Shown: positions 1 through 8,848, counted from the stretch's first letter. The stretch is 48,872 bases of DNA from Psychrobacter sp. Pi2-1 (GCF_904846645.1 NZ_CAJHBO010000021.1:1-48872), one strand, 5' to 3'. Notes: generated by a model not told the origin, from the sequence alone. Translations and numbers: made by a program.

Positions 1-1
1 G

Positions 2-115
2 AACTTCTTTGCCAAGATTAAGCAGTATCGTGCGATTGCTACTCGCTATGATAAGTTAGCCCGTCATTTCTTGAGTGCTATTTATCTGGTTTCTTGTGTC
101 ATTTGGCTTAATTGA
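2..115 (+). mobile_element. IS5-family transposase, C-terminal fragment (cut by window edge)
   Basis: The first 37 codons, in frame from base 2 to a TGA at 113-115, read like the end of an IS5-type DDE transposase: the segment FFAKIKQYRAIATRYDKLA followed by a hydrophobic tail ending in VIWLN. This RYDKLA region is typical of the last helix of IS5/IS427-group transposases. The 5' part lies outside the window, so it is unknown whether the element is intact. The stop codon runs into the sequence GATGACACGCCC, which may be the right terminal inverted repeat. The next gene ends only about 30 bp away, so the insertion lies just downstream of that gene. Family assignment is fairly sure; subgroup is inferred. 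Confidence 0.8.
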
Positions 116-126
116 TGACACGCCCT
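110..126. repeat. Possible right terminal inverted repeat of the IS5-like element
   Basis: The bases GATGACACGCCC overlap and follow the transposase stop codon and resemble the GGGCGTGTC-type ends of IS5-family elements. The following CTAAG could contain a short target duplication. The left end is outside the window, so the pairing cannot be tested here. Confidence 0.35.
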
Positions 127-148
127 AAGTAGAATCTTGCTCAATCAA

Positions 149-784
149 TCAGTCCACGAGCCGAATAGAAGGCAGATGCCAGTCGAATCTGAGCGCGAGC
201 ATACGTACTGCAAAGATGACAAACAGCATAATAAATTCGTTGAGACTGGCGCCCACCCCAAAATACTGTAAGCATAAATAAGTCACAGACCCTGCAATAC
301 TGGCAGTAATATAAATCTCACGCTGTAGCACCAGCGGAATCTCATTACAGATGATATCACGTAGCAAACCACCGATAATGGCAGTCCAGACACCCATCAT
401 AATAGCGATCAGGGGAGACATGTCTAGGGTTAAGGCCACCTTAAAACCAATGACACTGAAGGCAGCCAGCCCAATGGCATCAAAGAGCTTTAACGCATTA
501 TCAATCTTATGATAAAGGTGAAAGAATATTTGTAAAATAAGAGAGGTCACCGTGATAACGATTACGTAATTAAGATCAGTCATCCAAAATAGAGGATGAC
601 GGTCGAGAGCCATATCACGTAATGTCCCACCGCCGATGGCATTGACCATTGCTACCAGAATACACCCAGCAATATCAAAGCCTTTATGCTGCGCAAGCAA
701 AGTCCCTGCAATCGCGCAGGCAATAATGCCAACCATGTCCAATAAATATAATAGAATATCAGGAAAAATCAAAGCATTACCCAT
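149..784 (-). CDS. TRIC-family (UPF0126/YicG-like) membrane protein
   Basis: This 211-residue protein is almost wholly hydrophobic and contains two similar halves, each with three membrane segments, as in the bacterial UPF0126 family related to trimeric intracellular cation channels. The first half carries GTLLAQHKGFDIAG and the glycine-rich NAIGGGTLRDMAL; the second repeats this as GFKVAL and GVWTAIIGGLLRDI. The paired GGG.LRD motifs are the family signature. Some members are proposed to be cation channels and others are linked to glycine transport; the substrate cannot be told from sequence. Length is normal (about 205 residues). The stop lies about 25 bp from the IS5-like element, which therefore did not disrupt the frame. 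The neighbouring exporter gene is on the same strand 100 bp upstream. Confidence 0.85.
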   Translation of the reverse strand: MGNALIFPDILLYLLDMVGIIACAIAGTLLAQHKGFDIAGCILVAMVNAIGGGTLRDMALDRHPLFWMTDLNYVIVITVTSLILQIFFHLYHKIDNALKLFDAIGLAAFSVIGFKVALTLDMSPLIAIMMGVWTAIIGGLLRDIICNEIPLVLQREIYITASIAGSVTYLCLQYFGVGASLNEFIMLFVIFAVRMLALRFDWHLPSIRLVD

Positions 785-884
785 GGTTATAGTGCCAAAT
801 CGAGATCATCAAAGTGATAAGTGTTTTTTAGGTGGCTATTCAATGCATAAGTTTGACGAAAGAGGCGTAGTGTTACAGTGCCAT

Positions 885-2036
885 TTAGCCGTCTTTTGCA
901 AATAATATCAGCCCTACAATAATTAGCCCTATACCGACCAGTCCCATCGCCGAAGGTATGGCGTTATCTAACAGTAATATACCCCCAATCAAAGCAAAGA
1001 TAACTTCACTGGCTTGGGTTGAGTCAACGCCTGCAACCTCGCTTGAAGTAACAGCTTGCTCGCGCGCATACAAAAATATAGTGGTCGCTGCCACGCCTGC
1101 TGATAGAGCAACGAGCAACGTATTGATTGTTTGTGAGGGGTGGGGCTGGTCAGGGCGCACTATAATGCCCAAAAACAGCCAAAATGGCAAACACCCAAGA
1201 GTCATTAGCCACACTTTGTTAAAGGCATTTTGCAGTAGCGTGGTTTCGATAGAAGGAATACGAGCAATTAGATTTTGTAGGGAGGAGGTTGCTGCAGTGT
1301 TGTCGCTTTGAAGTACGCTATCGAGGTCGGTAGCATCATATGTCGTAGTTGGTAAATCATAAGCTTCGGATATGAGCGGTTCACTCTGCTCACTGATATC
1401 AATATCAATACTAGCTTTTTGAGCGTTCAACTCTGCTGCCTTCTGTAATTCAGTATTGCGCCGGCGGGCATTATGAGAAGCCTGCCAAACCAGCTGGTTA
1501 CCAATTGGGTAGCTAAAAGCAGCGATAAGAGCAGGTAGCGCACCGTAGAGCAGCATGTCAGACATGGGGACGGTGTCGGTTATAGAGGCAGCATGTAGAC
1601 CTTCGCTGATATTGACGAGCGCCACACCGATAAAGACAATGACAGCATATACGATGAATTTTTTATCAAAGTGTTGACCAAATGCCAGTAGCACAAGCAA
1701 ACTGGTGACGACGGTAAACATAAAGGTAGCTGCTACTACCCATCCTGCAACATGATCTGCGGCATAGCAAATACCGGTGTAAAACAGTCCAAACCCAATA
1801 CTGCCAGTAATGCACCAAAAGCCCCAATGCTGTAGAAAAATATTCATTAGCGCTTTAATACGACCAAAGCCATGTTGCATCGTAATAACGGCGGTGATAA
1901 TCAATAGCATAAAGACATAGCGTAGACTCGCTGACCAAAACCAATGTCCACCTGCGCTACTCATAAGCTCATTTAAGATAAATGTCGAGCTAAAAAACGC
2001 ACCTGCTAGCAAGCCCAATAAAATGAGTTTGATCAT
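885..2036 (-). CDS. DMT-superfamily EmrE-like multidrug exporter with an extra hydrophilic loop
   Basis: The 383-residue protein has about ten membrane segments in two blocks (roughly residues 1-185 and 272-383) and resembles the putative multidrug resistance efflux transporter family of the drug/metabolite transporter superfamily. The N-terminal block starts GLLAGAFFSSTFILNELM and the C-terminal block ends with the usual GLVGIGLIIVGLILF. Between the halves, residues about 187-268 form a polar, acidic, low-complexity stretch that is longer than I would expect for the family. It is inferred to be an enlarged cytoplasmic loop between the two EamA-like halves. The start ATG follows AAGG at good spacing. 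The substrate is unknown. The upstream queE gene runs the same way about 60 bp away, so they may be co-transcribed. Confidence 0.75.
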   Translation of the reverse strand: MIKLILLGLLAGAFFSSTFILNELMSSAGGHWFWSASLRYVFMLLIITAVITMQHGFGRIKALMNIFLQHWGFWCITGSIGFGLFYTGICYAADHVAGWVVAATFMFTVVTSLLVLLAFGQHFDKKFIVYAVIVFIGVALVNISEGLHAASITDTVPMSDMLLYGALPALIAAFSYPIGNQLVWQASHNARRRNTELQKAAELNAQKASIDIDISEQSEPLISEAYDLPTTTYDATDLDSVLQSDNTAATSSLQNLIARIPSIETTLLQNAFNKVWLMTLGCLPFWLFLGIIVRPDQPHPSQTINTLLVALSAGVAATTIFLYAREQAVTSSEVAGVDSTQASEVIFALIGGILLLDNAIPSAMGLVGIGLIIVGLILFAKDG

Positions 2037-2097
2037 ACCGCTACCTTATCCATGGCACTTAACGTGTTCACACTTTCTATTTGTTACTTGCTGATAG

Positions 2098-2829
2098 TTA
2101 CTTACCTTTGGCGTCTGCCCAAATGATTTTGTGCAATTGCAGCTGAAAGCGAACTGGCAAGGCATCAGCCAACATCCATTCTGCTAGCTCGCGCGCCAAT
2201 ACAGGTACTTCAAGGCTGAGCTGTCCATCGACATCATCTGCGACGTTAAACATTGGAGAAAACCATACCGTACCGACCAGTTCGTTTAGCTTATACTCGG
2301 TCAATTTAGCTTTTGCCCAGTCGTAATCTGTACGATTCATAATGACAAACTTGATTTGATCATGCTGAGTGAGATAGTCGAGATTTGACCACAGATTCTT
2401 ATCGACTTCACCTGAGCTTGGCGTTTTGAGATCCATTACCTTACTGACTGCTGCTGGCACGTTTTCTAACGTGAGCGCGCCTGCAGTCTCAAGGGATATC
2501 TCATACCCATCGCTCAGCAAACGTTTCATCAATTCAATGGCATTTGGCTGTGCTAACGGCTCACCGCCAGTCAGACAGATGCGCTTGCACGGATAACCCT
2601 TGATGGTTTCTATGATGGTTTCTAATGATTGACGTTCGCCACCAGTAAAAGCATATTCGGTATCACAATAGACGCAGCGCAGCGGACAGCCCGTTAGACG
2701 TACAAATATCGTCGGCAAGCCTGAGGTGATTGCCTCACCTTGTAAGGAATAAAAAATCTCAGTCAGACGCAACCCTGCTTCAGGGTCAGTGACAGGGATA
2801 GCGGCGGTGCGTAATGATGATTCACTCAT
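2098..2829 (-). CDS. queE: 7-carboxy-7-deazaguanine synthase
   Basis: QueE is the radical SAM enzyme that converts 6-carboxy-tetrahydropterin to 7-carboxy-7-deazaguanine in the pathway to queuosine in tRNA. The protein (243 residues) opens with EIFYSLQGEA, typical of QueE, and carries the cluster-binding CxxxCxxC at C48, C52 and C55 within GCPLRCVYCDTEYAF. The CLTGGEPLAQP segment is the SAM-binding GGEP motif. Length and order of motifs fit the proteobacterial form. No other queuosine gene is in the window. It lies downstream of dapD but is separated from it by 225 bp with a terminator, so it probably has its own promoter. Confidence 0.95.
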   Translation of the reverse strand: MSESSLRTAAIPVTDPEAGLRLTEIFYSLQGEAITSGLPTIFVRLTGCPLRCVYCDTEYAFTGGERQSLETIIETIKGYPCKRICLTGGEPLAQPNAIELMKRLLSDGYEISLETAGALTLENVPAAVSKVMDLKTPSSGEVDKNLWSNLDYLTQHDQIKFVIMNRTDYDWAKAKLTEYKLNELVGTVWFSPMFNVADDVDGQLSLEVPVLARELAEWMLADALPVRFQLQLHKIIWADAKGK

Positions 2830-2975
2830 AATATTTCAAATACAGTTAAAGGTCGATAAGGCGATGAAGCGCTTATCAATCGTAATAAAAAGGCAGGGGA
2901 TGGTACGAATGATTTTGTGTTTGTATAAAGACAAACTAAAAGAGGATTATAACGTAACGCGTTATATTAAGCTGC

Positions 2976-3010
2976 AAAAAAGATGCTGGAGTCACCCTCC
3001 AGCATCTTCA
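2976..3010 (-). terminator. Rho-independent terminator of dapD
   Basis: An 11-bp perfect stem (AGATGCTGGAG / CTCCAGCATCT) with a short loop is followed, reading the minus strand, by a run of six T. It lies 45 bp past the dapD stop and before queE. Confidence 0.85.
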
Positions 3011-3054
3011 TATAAAACAATATTATTCAATAAATAATGATACGTGCCAAATAT

Positions 3055-3876
3055 TTAGGCTAGGCGTAATAGCTCATTTACTGATGTTTTTGCACGAGTT
3101 TGCGCGTCAACTTTTTTCACGATGATAGCAGCGTACAAGCTGTGCGTGCCATCTTCTGACGGTAAGCTACCTGGTACGACAACAGAACCTGCTGGTACAC
3201 GGCCACGATGAATCTCGCCAGTCTCACGATCATAGATACGCGTCGATTGACCGATGTAGACACCCATAGAGATGACAGCGCCTTCTTCAACGATAACGCC
3301 TTCAACGATTTCAGAGCGCGCACCGATAAAGCAGTTGTCTTCGATGATGGTTGGGTTGGCTTGTAATGGCTCTAAAACACCGCCAATACCAACACCGCCT
3401 GATAGATGCACGTTTTTGCCGATTTGCGCACATGAGCCAACGGTCGCCCACGTATCAACCATCGCGCCTTGATCGACATACGCACCGATGTTGACGTATG
3501 ATGGCATCAATACCGCACCCGCTGCGATATATGAACCTTTGCGAGCAACGGCTGGTGGTACCACACGGACGCCTGCTTCTTTAAACTGTGCTTCGGTCCA
3601 GTTAGCAAATTTAGTTGGTACTTTGTCATAGAACTGTACGTGTTCGCCAGCGGCTTGGACGTAGTTGTCGTTTAGACGGAAAGACAATAGTACGGCTTTT
3701 TTGGCCCACTGATTGACAACCCATTCGGCATCTTTCTTTTCTGCTACGCGCAGGCTACCGTTATCTAGTTGCTCAAGTACTTGATTGATAGCATCACGCA
3801 CGTCTTGTGACATATTGGCTGGGCTGTATTCGTTGCGATTTTCAAATGCTTGTTCGATGGTTTGTTGTAATGACAT
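3055..3876 (-). CDS. dapD: 2,3,4,5-tetrahydropyridine-2,6-dicarboxylate N-succinyltransferase
   Basis: DapD transfers a succinyl group from succinyl-CoA to tetrahydrodipicolinate in the lysine and meso-diaminopimelate pathway. The 273-residue protein has the expected length (E. coli 274) and two parts: an alpha-helical N-terminal domain (about 1-100, with [11 protein letters not shown]) and a left-handed parallel beta-helix built from hexapeptide repeats such as [19 protein letters not shown] and [17 protein letters not shown]. The C-terminal segment has [19 protein letters not shown] and GSLPS, all diagnostic. The start follows AGGA. It is transcribed alone, with a clear terminator downstream. 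Function is secure from the conserved family motifs. Confidence 0.97.
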   Translation of the reverse strand: MSLQQTIEQAFENRNEYSPANMSQDVRDAINQVLEQLDNGSLRVAEKKDAEWVVNQWAKKAVLLSFRLNDNYVQAAGEHVQFYDKVPTKFANWTEAQFKEAGVRVVPPAVARKGSYIAAGAVLMPSYVNIGAYVDQGAMVDTWATVGSCAQIGKNVHLSGGVGIGGVLEPLQANPTIIEDNCFIGARSEIVEGVIVEEGAVISMGVYIGQSTRIYDRETGEIHRGRVPAGSVVVPGSLPSEDGTHSLYAAIIVKKVDAQTRAKTSVNELLRLA

Positions 3877-4053
3877 AAAGGTTCCTAAAATGAATGAAAG
3901 GGAGGGTGATCTTAATGTTATGGTTAAAGACTTATATGACCCAGCCTAAAGAAAATTCAAGGTATGGCTTGGTCCAAAAACTTGCTTGCCGTATTGTCGC
4001 TAATTTGACCGCTTTTAGCAAACGCGTTGAGGGTCTTATTATGAAAATATTGA

Positions 4054-4093
4054 ATGAGTTGTTTTCAGGTATCCTCTCAAAACAACTCATTTA
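4054..4093 (-). terminator. Possible terminator after the alpha/beta hydrolase gene
   Basis: A 13-bp inverted repeat (AATGAGTTGTTTT / AAAACAACTCATT) lies just past the stop of the hydrolase gene. It has no long T run on the minus strand, so it may be a weak terminator or an mRNA-stabilising hairpin. Confidence 0.5.
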
Positions 4094-4100
4094 TCATGAT

Positions 4101-5057
4101 TTAATCGTCTGTCGTGTTGGTCTCTATCCACTCTAAAATATCTTGATAAACGGTCTGTTTATCCTTTTCATGCAGCACTTCATGGCGCATATTAGGATAC
4201 AGCTGAATATCGACATGACTGAAATGACGCTTGTCCAAACGCGTGACAACCCTACGTATACCGCGACCCATTTCGCCAATCGGATCATCTTCACCGCTGA
4301 TAAATAGCATTGGGAAGTTTTTGGCAATAGTAGTAGCCCAATTTTTATTCAGCCCAGTATCCATAAGCGTAAACAATGTCATAAAGCCATTATTGGTAAA
4401 GTCAAAACCAGTCTTAGGATCGGCTTCATAGGCTTCAATGTTTGCGGTATTTTCACTGAGCCACGCAAACTGTGAGGACGAATTGCGATCAGGTAGTTGG
4501 CTGTTAAGGACTTTGTTCATCACCTTGGCAAAAACTGTATTCGGTTGTCTTGGGGCGACTCTGGCGAGTAGCTTGTTAATAGGTAATAACACCTTAGCTA
4601 GTGGGTTGGCGTCTGCGGAACCCATTAGAATGGCGCCTGTGAAATTATGCGCATGATGTTTAAGTACATTGCGCACGATAAATGAGCCCATCGAGTGACC
4701 CATCACAAAATGCGGGACGTCTGGATGACGGTCTTTTAGGCTATCGGCCATCACAATCACGTCTTTCAAAAGCGACTGTACCGGATGCTCTTCACCAAAA
4801 AACCCAAGATCGGCCTCAGTCTTGATAGTCTGTCCATGACCCAAATGGTCATAAGTCGCCACAGCGATACCATTGTCTGCTAAAAACTGTGCAAAATCGC
4901 TATAGCGCCCGCTGTGCTCTGCCATGCCATGCACAATCAGTAAAGTCGCGCTAATCTCGACGTCTTTGCTACTTGGTTCAAAAAAGTCATGGTGCAAGTA
5001 GTGAATATTGTCAGAAGACAAAATGTGATCGTTACTGGTATCGATGTTGGTACTCAT
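4101..5057 (-). CDS. Alpha/beta hydrolase, lysophospholipase/monoacylglycerol lipase type
   Basis: The 318-residue protein belongs to the PldB/serine aminopeptidase S33 group of alpha/beta hydrolases. It has the oxyanion-hole motif LIVHGMAEHSGRY (about 40-52), the DHLGHGQT motif (70-77) and the nucleophile elbow GHSMGS with S122. Likely acid and histidine residues are D258 in SGEDDPIG and H292 in NMRHEVLHE. HGMAEHSGRY and GHGxS/T are typical of monoacylglycerol lipases and lysophospholipases. There is no signal peptide, so it is probably cytoplasmic. The ATG follows AAGGA. The lipid-ester substrate is inferred from the family; the precise one cannot be read from sequence. Confidence 0.85.
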   Translation of the reverse strand: MSTNIDTSNDHILSSDNIHYLHHDFFEPSSKDVEISATLLIVHGMAEHSGRYSDFAQFLADNGIAVATYDHLGHGQTIKTEADLGFFGEEHPVQSLLKDVIVMADSLKDRHPDVPHFVMGHSMGSFIVRNVLKHHAHNFTGAILMGSADANPLAKVLLPINKLLARVAPRQPNTVFAKVMNKVLNSQLPDRNSSSQFAWLSENTANIEAYEADPKTGFDFTNNGFMTLFTLMDTGLNKNWATTIAKNFPMLFISGEDDPIGEMGRGIRRVVTRLDKRHFSHVDIQLYPNMRHEVLHEKDKQTVYQDILEWIETNTTDD

Positions 5058-5434
5058 GTAAGGTTCCTTGATTACTTATAATTTTCATTAACGGTTTTGA
5101 CGATGTTTCTCAAATAATGTGTCAAGCAACGCAATTTATCATGCGGCTCTTATAATGTCCTATTGTACTGGGCGATGATAAATAATTTCATCTTATTTTA
5201 TGATTTTAATTCAGTTATACAAAATATCGTTCTACTAATAACGGTTAACGCAGTGACTATGATTGAATCTGTATAAGTCACATGAATCACATAAGTCATT
5301 TACGCTCTTACTGTTTGCCCGCAATAGACTGGTCTTATTTATATGATACTTTTAAATGAGTTTTTAAAGTCATTTATATCAATCAACATTCAATCAAACA
5401 CTAACAGCAACCAACCGCCTTGATAAAATCATCT
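5058..5434. other. Intergenic region between divergent genes
   Basis: This AT-rich 377-bp stretch holds no convincing open reading frame. It must contain the promoters of the hydrolase (minus) and of the flavoprotein that heads the arsenosugar block (plus). Two copies of ATAAGTCA flank GAATCA around 5273-5297, a possible but unproven protein-binding site. No ArsR-type dyad was recognised. Confidence 0.5.
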
Positions 5435-6637
5435 ATGACGAAATTTTCATCGAAAAAGACACTACTATTGGCAGGCGCAGGTCACGCTCACATTGGTATA
5501 TTACGCCGACTTAGCGCCGCGCGTTTAAAGGATGCCGATACGATAGAGGCAGACATTCACTTAATTAGTGAGCAGCCGCAAACCATCTATTCTGGCATGT
5601 TACCGGGTTGGATGGCAGGGAATTATCAGCTGCATGATATCAGTATCGATATCAAATCGCTCTGTGTGCGAGCAGGTGTGCGCTTTATTCAGCAGTCGCT
5701 TGTACAAGTAAACGCAGCGTCAAATAAGGTGGTTACGACTGGCGATGAACAAACGAATTTTGATTACGATGTTTTGTCTTTAAATACGGGCGCAGATACA
5801 GACATGCGTTGGCTACGTGACCACAGTGGCTACAACGAGCATAAAAGCGATAGTGATGATAGTGATGTTGGCGCTGTTAATACCTATGCTAATACTGACG
5901 TGATTGCTATACGACCGTTATCAACATTTATCACTCAATGGCAGCAGATTCTAAAAGATACTCAACAGTCTGAAAGGTATCAATTGGCTATTATTGGGGC
6001 AGGAGCTGCGGCCATAGAGTTGGTCATGGCAGCCCAAGTCGCGCTACGGAACATCAACCGTAACCATCAGGTGACATTAGTATGCGGCGAGAATCTCTTG
6101 TCAGGGTTTAATTCGGGCTTTCGTCACCGAGTTGTTAAGCAGCTAGATCGTCATGGTATTACGGTAATTCGAGAACGAGCAACGGATTATCGCGATGGTA
6201 AATTATCGACCACCCATAAATTATTGCCAATGAATGCTGTCATCGCTGCGACTGGCGTCATAGGCTCGGCATGGACGGCTTCTACGGATTTGGAGATAGA
6301 AGGTAATGGGTTTGTCGCGGTAAACGATAAGCAGCAAAGTGTCTCTCATCCTAATGTGTTTGCGGTTGGTGATGTGGCGACACGAATCGATAAATACGTG
6401 GCGCATTCGGGGGTTCACTCAGTGCATGGCGGTGCTGTCGAAGCCGATAATTTGTTGGCTTATCTGGGTGACAACGTAATGAAAAGCTATCAGCCAAAAT
6501 CACGCACGCTATATCTGCTGTCTTGCGGTGATAAATACGCCATTGGTAGTTGGGGTAATGTAAACCTACAAGGCCGCTGGGTATGGCATCTTAAGAAGTA
6601 TATTGATAAGCGTTTTATCGAAGCTGATAAGGACTAA
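5435..6637 (+). CDS. FAD-dependent oxidoreductase of the SelD-N-terminus-like family
   Basis: This roughly 400-residue flavoprotein belongs to the pyridine nucleotide-disulfide oxidoreductase family that in other bacteria forms the N-terminal half of some selenophosphate synthases; here it stands alone. The FAD-binding LLLAGAGHAHIGILRRL lies at residues 10-26, a second dinucleotide fold with IIGAGAAAIEL at about 186-196, and VFAVGDVAT near residue 320. GAGHAH and SGMLPG are diagnostic. It resembles type II NADH dehydrogenases but lacks a C-terminal membrane anchor. I chose ATG 5435; a TTG at 5420 is also in frame, and neither has a good Shine-Dalgarno site. It precedes arsS by 231 bp on the same strand, so a redox role in arsenic metabolism is possible but inferred. 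Confidence 0.8.
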   Translation: MTKFSSKKTLLLAGAGHAHIGILRRLSAARLKDADTIEADIHLISEQPQTIYSGMLPGWMAGNYQLHDISIDIKSLCVRAGVRFIQQSLVQVNAASNKVVTTGDEQTNFDYDVLSLNTGADTDMRWLRDHSGYNEHKSDSDDSDVGAVNTYANTDVIAIRPLSTFITQWQQILKDTQQSERYQLAIIGAGAAAIELVMAAQVALRNINRNHQVTLVCGENLLSGFNSGFRHRVVKQLDRHGITVIRERATDYRDGKLSTTHKLLPMNAVIAATGVIGSAWTASTDLEIEGNGFVAVNDKQQSVSHPNVFAVGDVATRIDKYVAHSGVHSVHGGAVEADNLLAYLGDNVMKSYQPKSRTLYLLSCGDKYAIGSWGNVNLQGRWVWHLKKYIDKRFIEADKD

Positions 6638-6868
6638 CCAAGGTTAATGCTCATTTGGAATAAACCATAAAATCCATGTGATTAGTTGTCAATGCTTATT
6701 GATAATCAGGTATGATTGATTAGATAAACCGTAAAGTGAGCAATCAAGTTTTACGTTGTAAGTTTTGAAAATAAACAGTAAAAGCAATGCGCTATCTATG
6801 TTTTCTAATCTTTAATGTCACGTTGCTATCCTTTTTTAGTTGTACCGCTAACAGGATTTTAGACCACC

Positions 6869-7861
6869 ATGAAATCAACTATCGAGCTACTTGAGCATAC
6901 TGATTTTCCAGCGATAAAACGACGTCAATTGACGATATTACAAGTCAATATGGGCTACTTATGTAATATGTCCTGCGTGCACTGTCATGTGGCTGCTAGC
7001 CCCTATCGTACTGAAATGATGTCACGTGAGTTGGTTGAGCTGATACCAGAGATATTACAAGCACAAAACATCGATACACTTGATTTGACGGGCGGTGCGC
7101 CTGAAATGCATGAAGATTTTAAGTATTTGGTCAAGGCCGCTCGGGCATTAGGTGTCAAAGTAATAGACCGCTGTAACCTGACCATTCTGATGGAAGAGGG
7201 TTATGAGGATATGGCGCAGTTTTTAGCAGACAACCAAGTTGAAGTGGTGGCGTCTTTGCCTTGTTATTCCTTAGAAAATGTAGACAAACAGCGCGGCAAA
7301 GGTGCGTTTGATGACAGTATATTGGGGTTGCAGAAGCTCAATCAGCTGGGGTATGGCAAGCCTGATTCAAATTTAACATTAAACTTGGTTTACAACCCAC
7401 AAGGCGCGACGCTGCCGCCCAATCAACAGCAGCTTGAAGCAGATTATAAGCGTGAGTTAAAAGCGCACTTTGATATCGAGTTTAATCATCTGTTTGCCCT
7501 AACCAATATGCCGATTCAGCGTTTTGGTGCGGTGCTATTGGCGAAAGACCAGTTCCACCCGTATATGGATTTGCTCAAAGCTAATTATATGGCTGCCAAT
7601 TTGGCCGAGGTCATGTGCCGTTCGACCATTAGTGTCAATTGGTTGGGTGAGCTGTTTGATTGTGATTTCAATCAGCAGTTAGAGATACCTGTCCCCAACA
7701 AGGCACGGCGACACCTAAGTGATTTGTTAACGCAAAACCCGTCTGGTGATGCCATTGCCATTGCTGACCATTGCTATGGCTGTACAGCAGGACAGGGCAG
7801 TAGCTGTGGCGGCGCGTTAGAAGAAGAGACGGTAGAGCTAGCGTTGGCAGACACGCCTTAG
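6869..7861 (+). CDS. arsS: Arsenosugar biosynthesis radical SAM protein ArsS
   Basis: ArsS is a radical SAM enzyme that joins the 5'-deoxyadenosyl group of SAM to dimethylarsenite, giving a dimethylarsinoyl adenosine, the committed step toward arsenosugars. The 330-residue protein has the cluster motif CNMSCVHC (C32, C36, C39) directly after LQVNMGYL, the LDLTGGAPEMHE SAM-binding segment, and a C-terminal cysteine-rich region with C302, C305 and C313 (CYGCTAGQGSSCGG), the feature for which the family was first named radical SAM/Cys-rich. NWLGELFDCDFNQQL is also typical. Nearby arsM and the two glycosyltransferases support the assignment strongly. The start follows AGGA about 11 bases upstream. 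Confidence 0.93.
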   Translation: MKSTIELLEHTDFPAIKRRQLTILQVNMGYLCNMSCVHCHVAASPYRTEMMSRELVELIPEILQAQNIDTLDLTGGAPEMHEDFKYLVKAARALGVKVIDRCNLTILMEEGYEDMAQFLADNQVEVVASLPCYSLENVDKQRGKGAFDDSILGLQKLNQLGYGKPDSNLTLNLVYNPQGATLPPNQQQLEADYKRELKAHFDIEFNHLFALTNMPIQRFGAVLLAKDQFHPYMDLLKANYMAANLAEVMCRSTISVNWLGELFDCDFNQQLEIPVPNKARRHLSDLLTQNPSGDAIAIADHCYGCTAGQGSSCGGALEEETVELALADTP

Positions 7862-7862
7862 C

Positions 7863-7952
7863 CGCTCTAATGTAAGTGCTTTTAATATAAGCACCTTAAA
7901 CATAGATGTTTTAAGCCTAAACACTTTAAACATAGGTGCTTTTAGCATACGT
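7863..7952. repeat. Three degenerate 30-bp repeats between arsS and the DUF547 gene
   Basis: The intergenic bases fall into three units of 30 bp. Units at 7893 and 7923 share ACYTTAAACATAGRTG and a following TTTWAGC block; the unit at 7863 shares AAGTGCTTTTAATATA with the third. The first unit also contains a small hairpin (GTGCTT / AAGCAC). Function is unknown; a decayed tandem duplication is the simplest reading. Confidence 0.5.
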
Positions 7953-7996
7953 AAAAATTTAGAGAAAAAACAATCAGTGTAAACGGAGTAAGTCCT

Positions 7997-8818
7997 ATGT
8001 CAGTATTTAACTTTTCAGCGAAGACGTTTTTCGCCCAACCAGTGATTGCCACGACTATTTTATTAGCAAGCATGGCTGCTCATGCTGACTTCAACCATCA
8101 GAGCTGGGATAGCTTATTAAATAAGCATGTGACCATGACCAACGGTGGCAAAGCTTCAGTGGTCAATTATGCTGGCATGAAAGCAGATCAAAGTAAGCTG
8201 ACAAGCTATCTGGAAGCGACGAGCAAGGTATCTCAATCAGAGTTCAATCGTTGGAGTAAAAACGAGCAGTTGGCATTTTTAATTAATGTTTACAACGCTG
8301 GTACGGTAGATTTGGTATTGACGGAATATCCAAACGTCAAATCTATCAAAGATATTGGCGGACTGTTTGGGTCACCATGGAAGCAAGAGTTTGTTTCGCT
8401 ACTTGGTAAAACGCGCTCACTTGATGATATCGAGCACAACCTCATTCGTGGTTCTAAACGCTATAACGATCCGCGCATTCACTTTGCGGTCAATTGTGCC
8501 AGTATCGGTTGCCCTGCATTGCAAGATGATGCCTTTACCGGCAAGCGTTTAGACAGTCAGTTAGAGCAGGCAACGTCTAAGTTTTTAGCAGACAGTAGCC
8601 GAAACAGTCTTAAAGGCGATACGCTAAGAGTGTCACCAATTTTTAAATGGTATAAAGAAGACTTTGCAACCAATTGGCGCGGTACAAAAGATTTGGCAGG
8701 GTTTTTGGGTCGTTATAGCTCATCATTAGGATTGAGTAACGCTCAGACAGCGGATCTTAAACAAGGCAAGATAAAAATAAGCTATACCGATTACAACTGG
8801 AATTTGAATAAGAAATAA
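7997..8818 (+). CDS. Secreted DUF547 protein in the arsenosugar block
   Basis: The 273-residue protein begins with a signal peptide (hydrophobic stretch about 15-27, likely cut after AHA at residue 30), so it should be periplasmic. The rest matches DUF547: the helical region FLINVYNAGTVDLVL, then a conserved core with DDIEHNLIRG, DPRIHFAVNCASIGCPAL and a late FKWYKEDF. The HFAVNCASIGCP motif with two cysteines and a histidine is the invariant part of the family and may form a metal or catalytic site, but no activity is established to my knowledge. The ATG follows GGAG at good spacing. It lies between arsS and the first glycosyltransferase on the same strand, which suggests a role in handling or exporting the arsenical product; this is inference. 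Confidence 0.85.
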   Translation: MSVFNFSAKTFFAQPVIATTILLASMAAHADFNHQSWDSLLNKHVTMTNGGKASVVNYAGMKADQSKLTSYLEATSKVSQSEFNRWSKNEQLAFLINVYNAGTVDLVLTEYPNVKSIKDIGGLFGSPWKQEFVSLLGKTRSLDDIEHNLIRGSKRYNDPRIHFAVNCASIGCPALQDDAFTGKRLDSQLEQATSKFLADSSRNSLKGDTLRVSPIFKWYKEDFATNWRGTKDLAGFLGRYSSSLGLSNAQTADLKQGKIKISYTDYNWNLNKK

Positions 8819-8848
8819 GCCAGTTTTTAATCTTAATCGCTGATTAAT

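Noticed and set aside
636..905. 89-codon plus-strand frame
   Set aside because: It is mostly antisense to the TRIC-family gene, has no ribosome site and no protein-like motif.
2789..3037. 82-codon plus-strand frame between queE and dapD
   Set aside because: It runs across the dapD terminator hairpin and overlaps the 5' end of queE; composition does not look coding.
3894..4136. 80-codon plus-strand frame
   Set aside because: It crosses an inverted repeat and the end of the hydrolase gene; no ribosome site or family resemblance.
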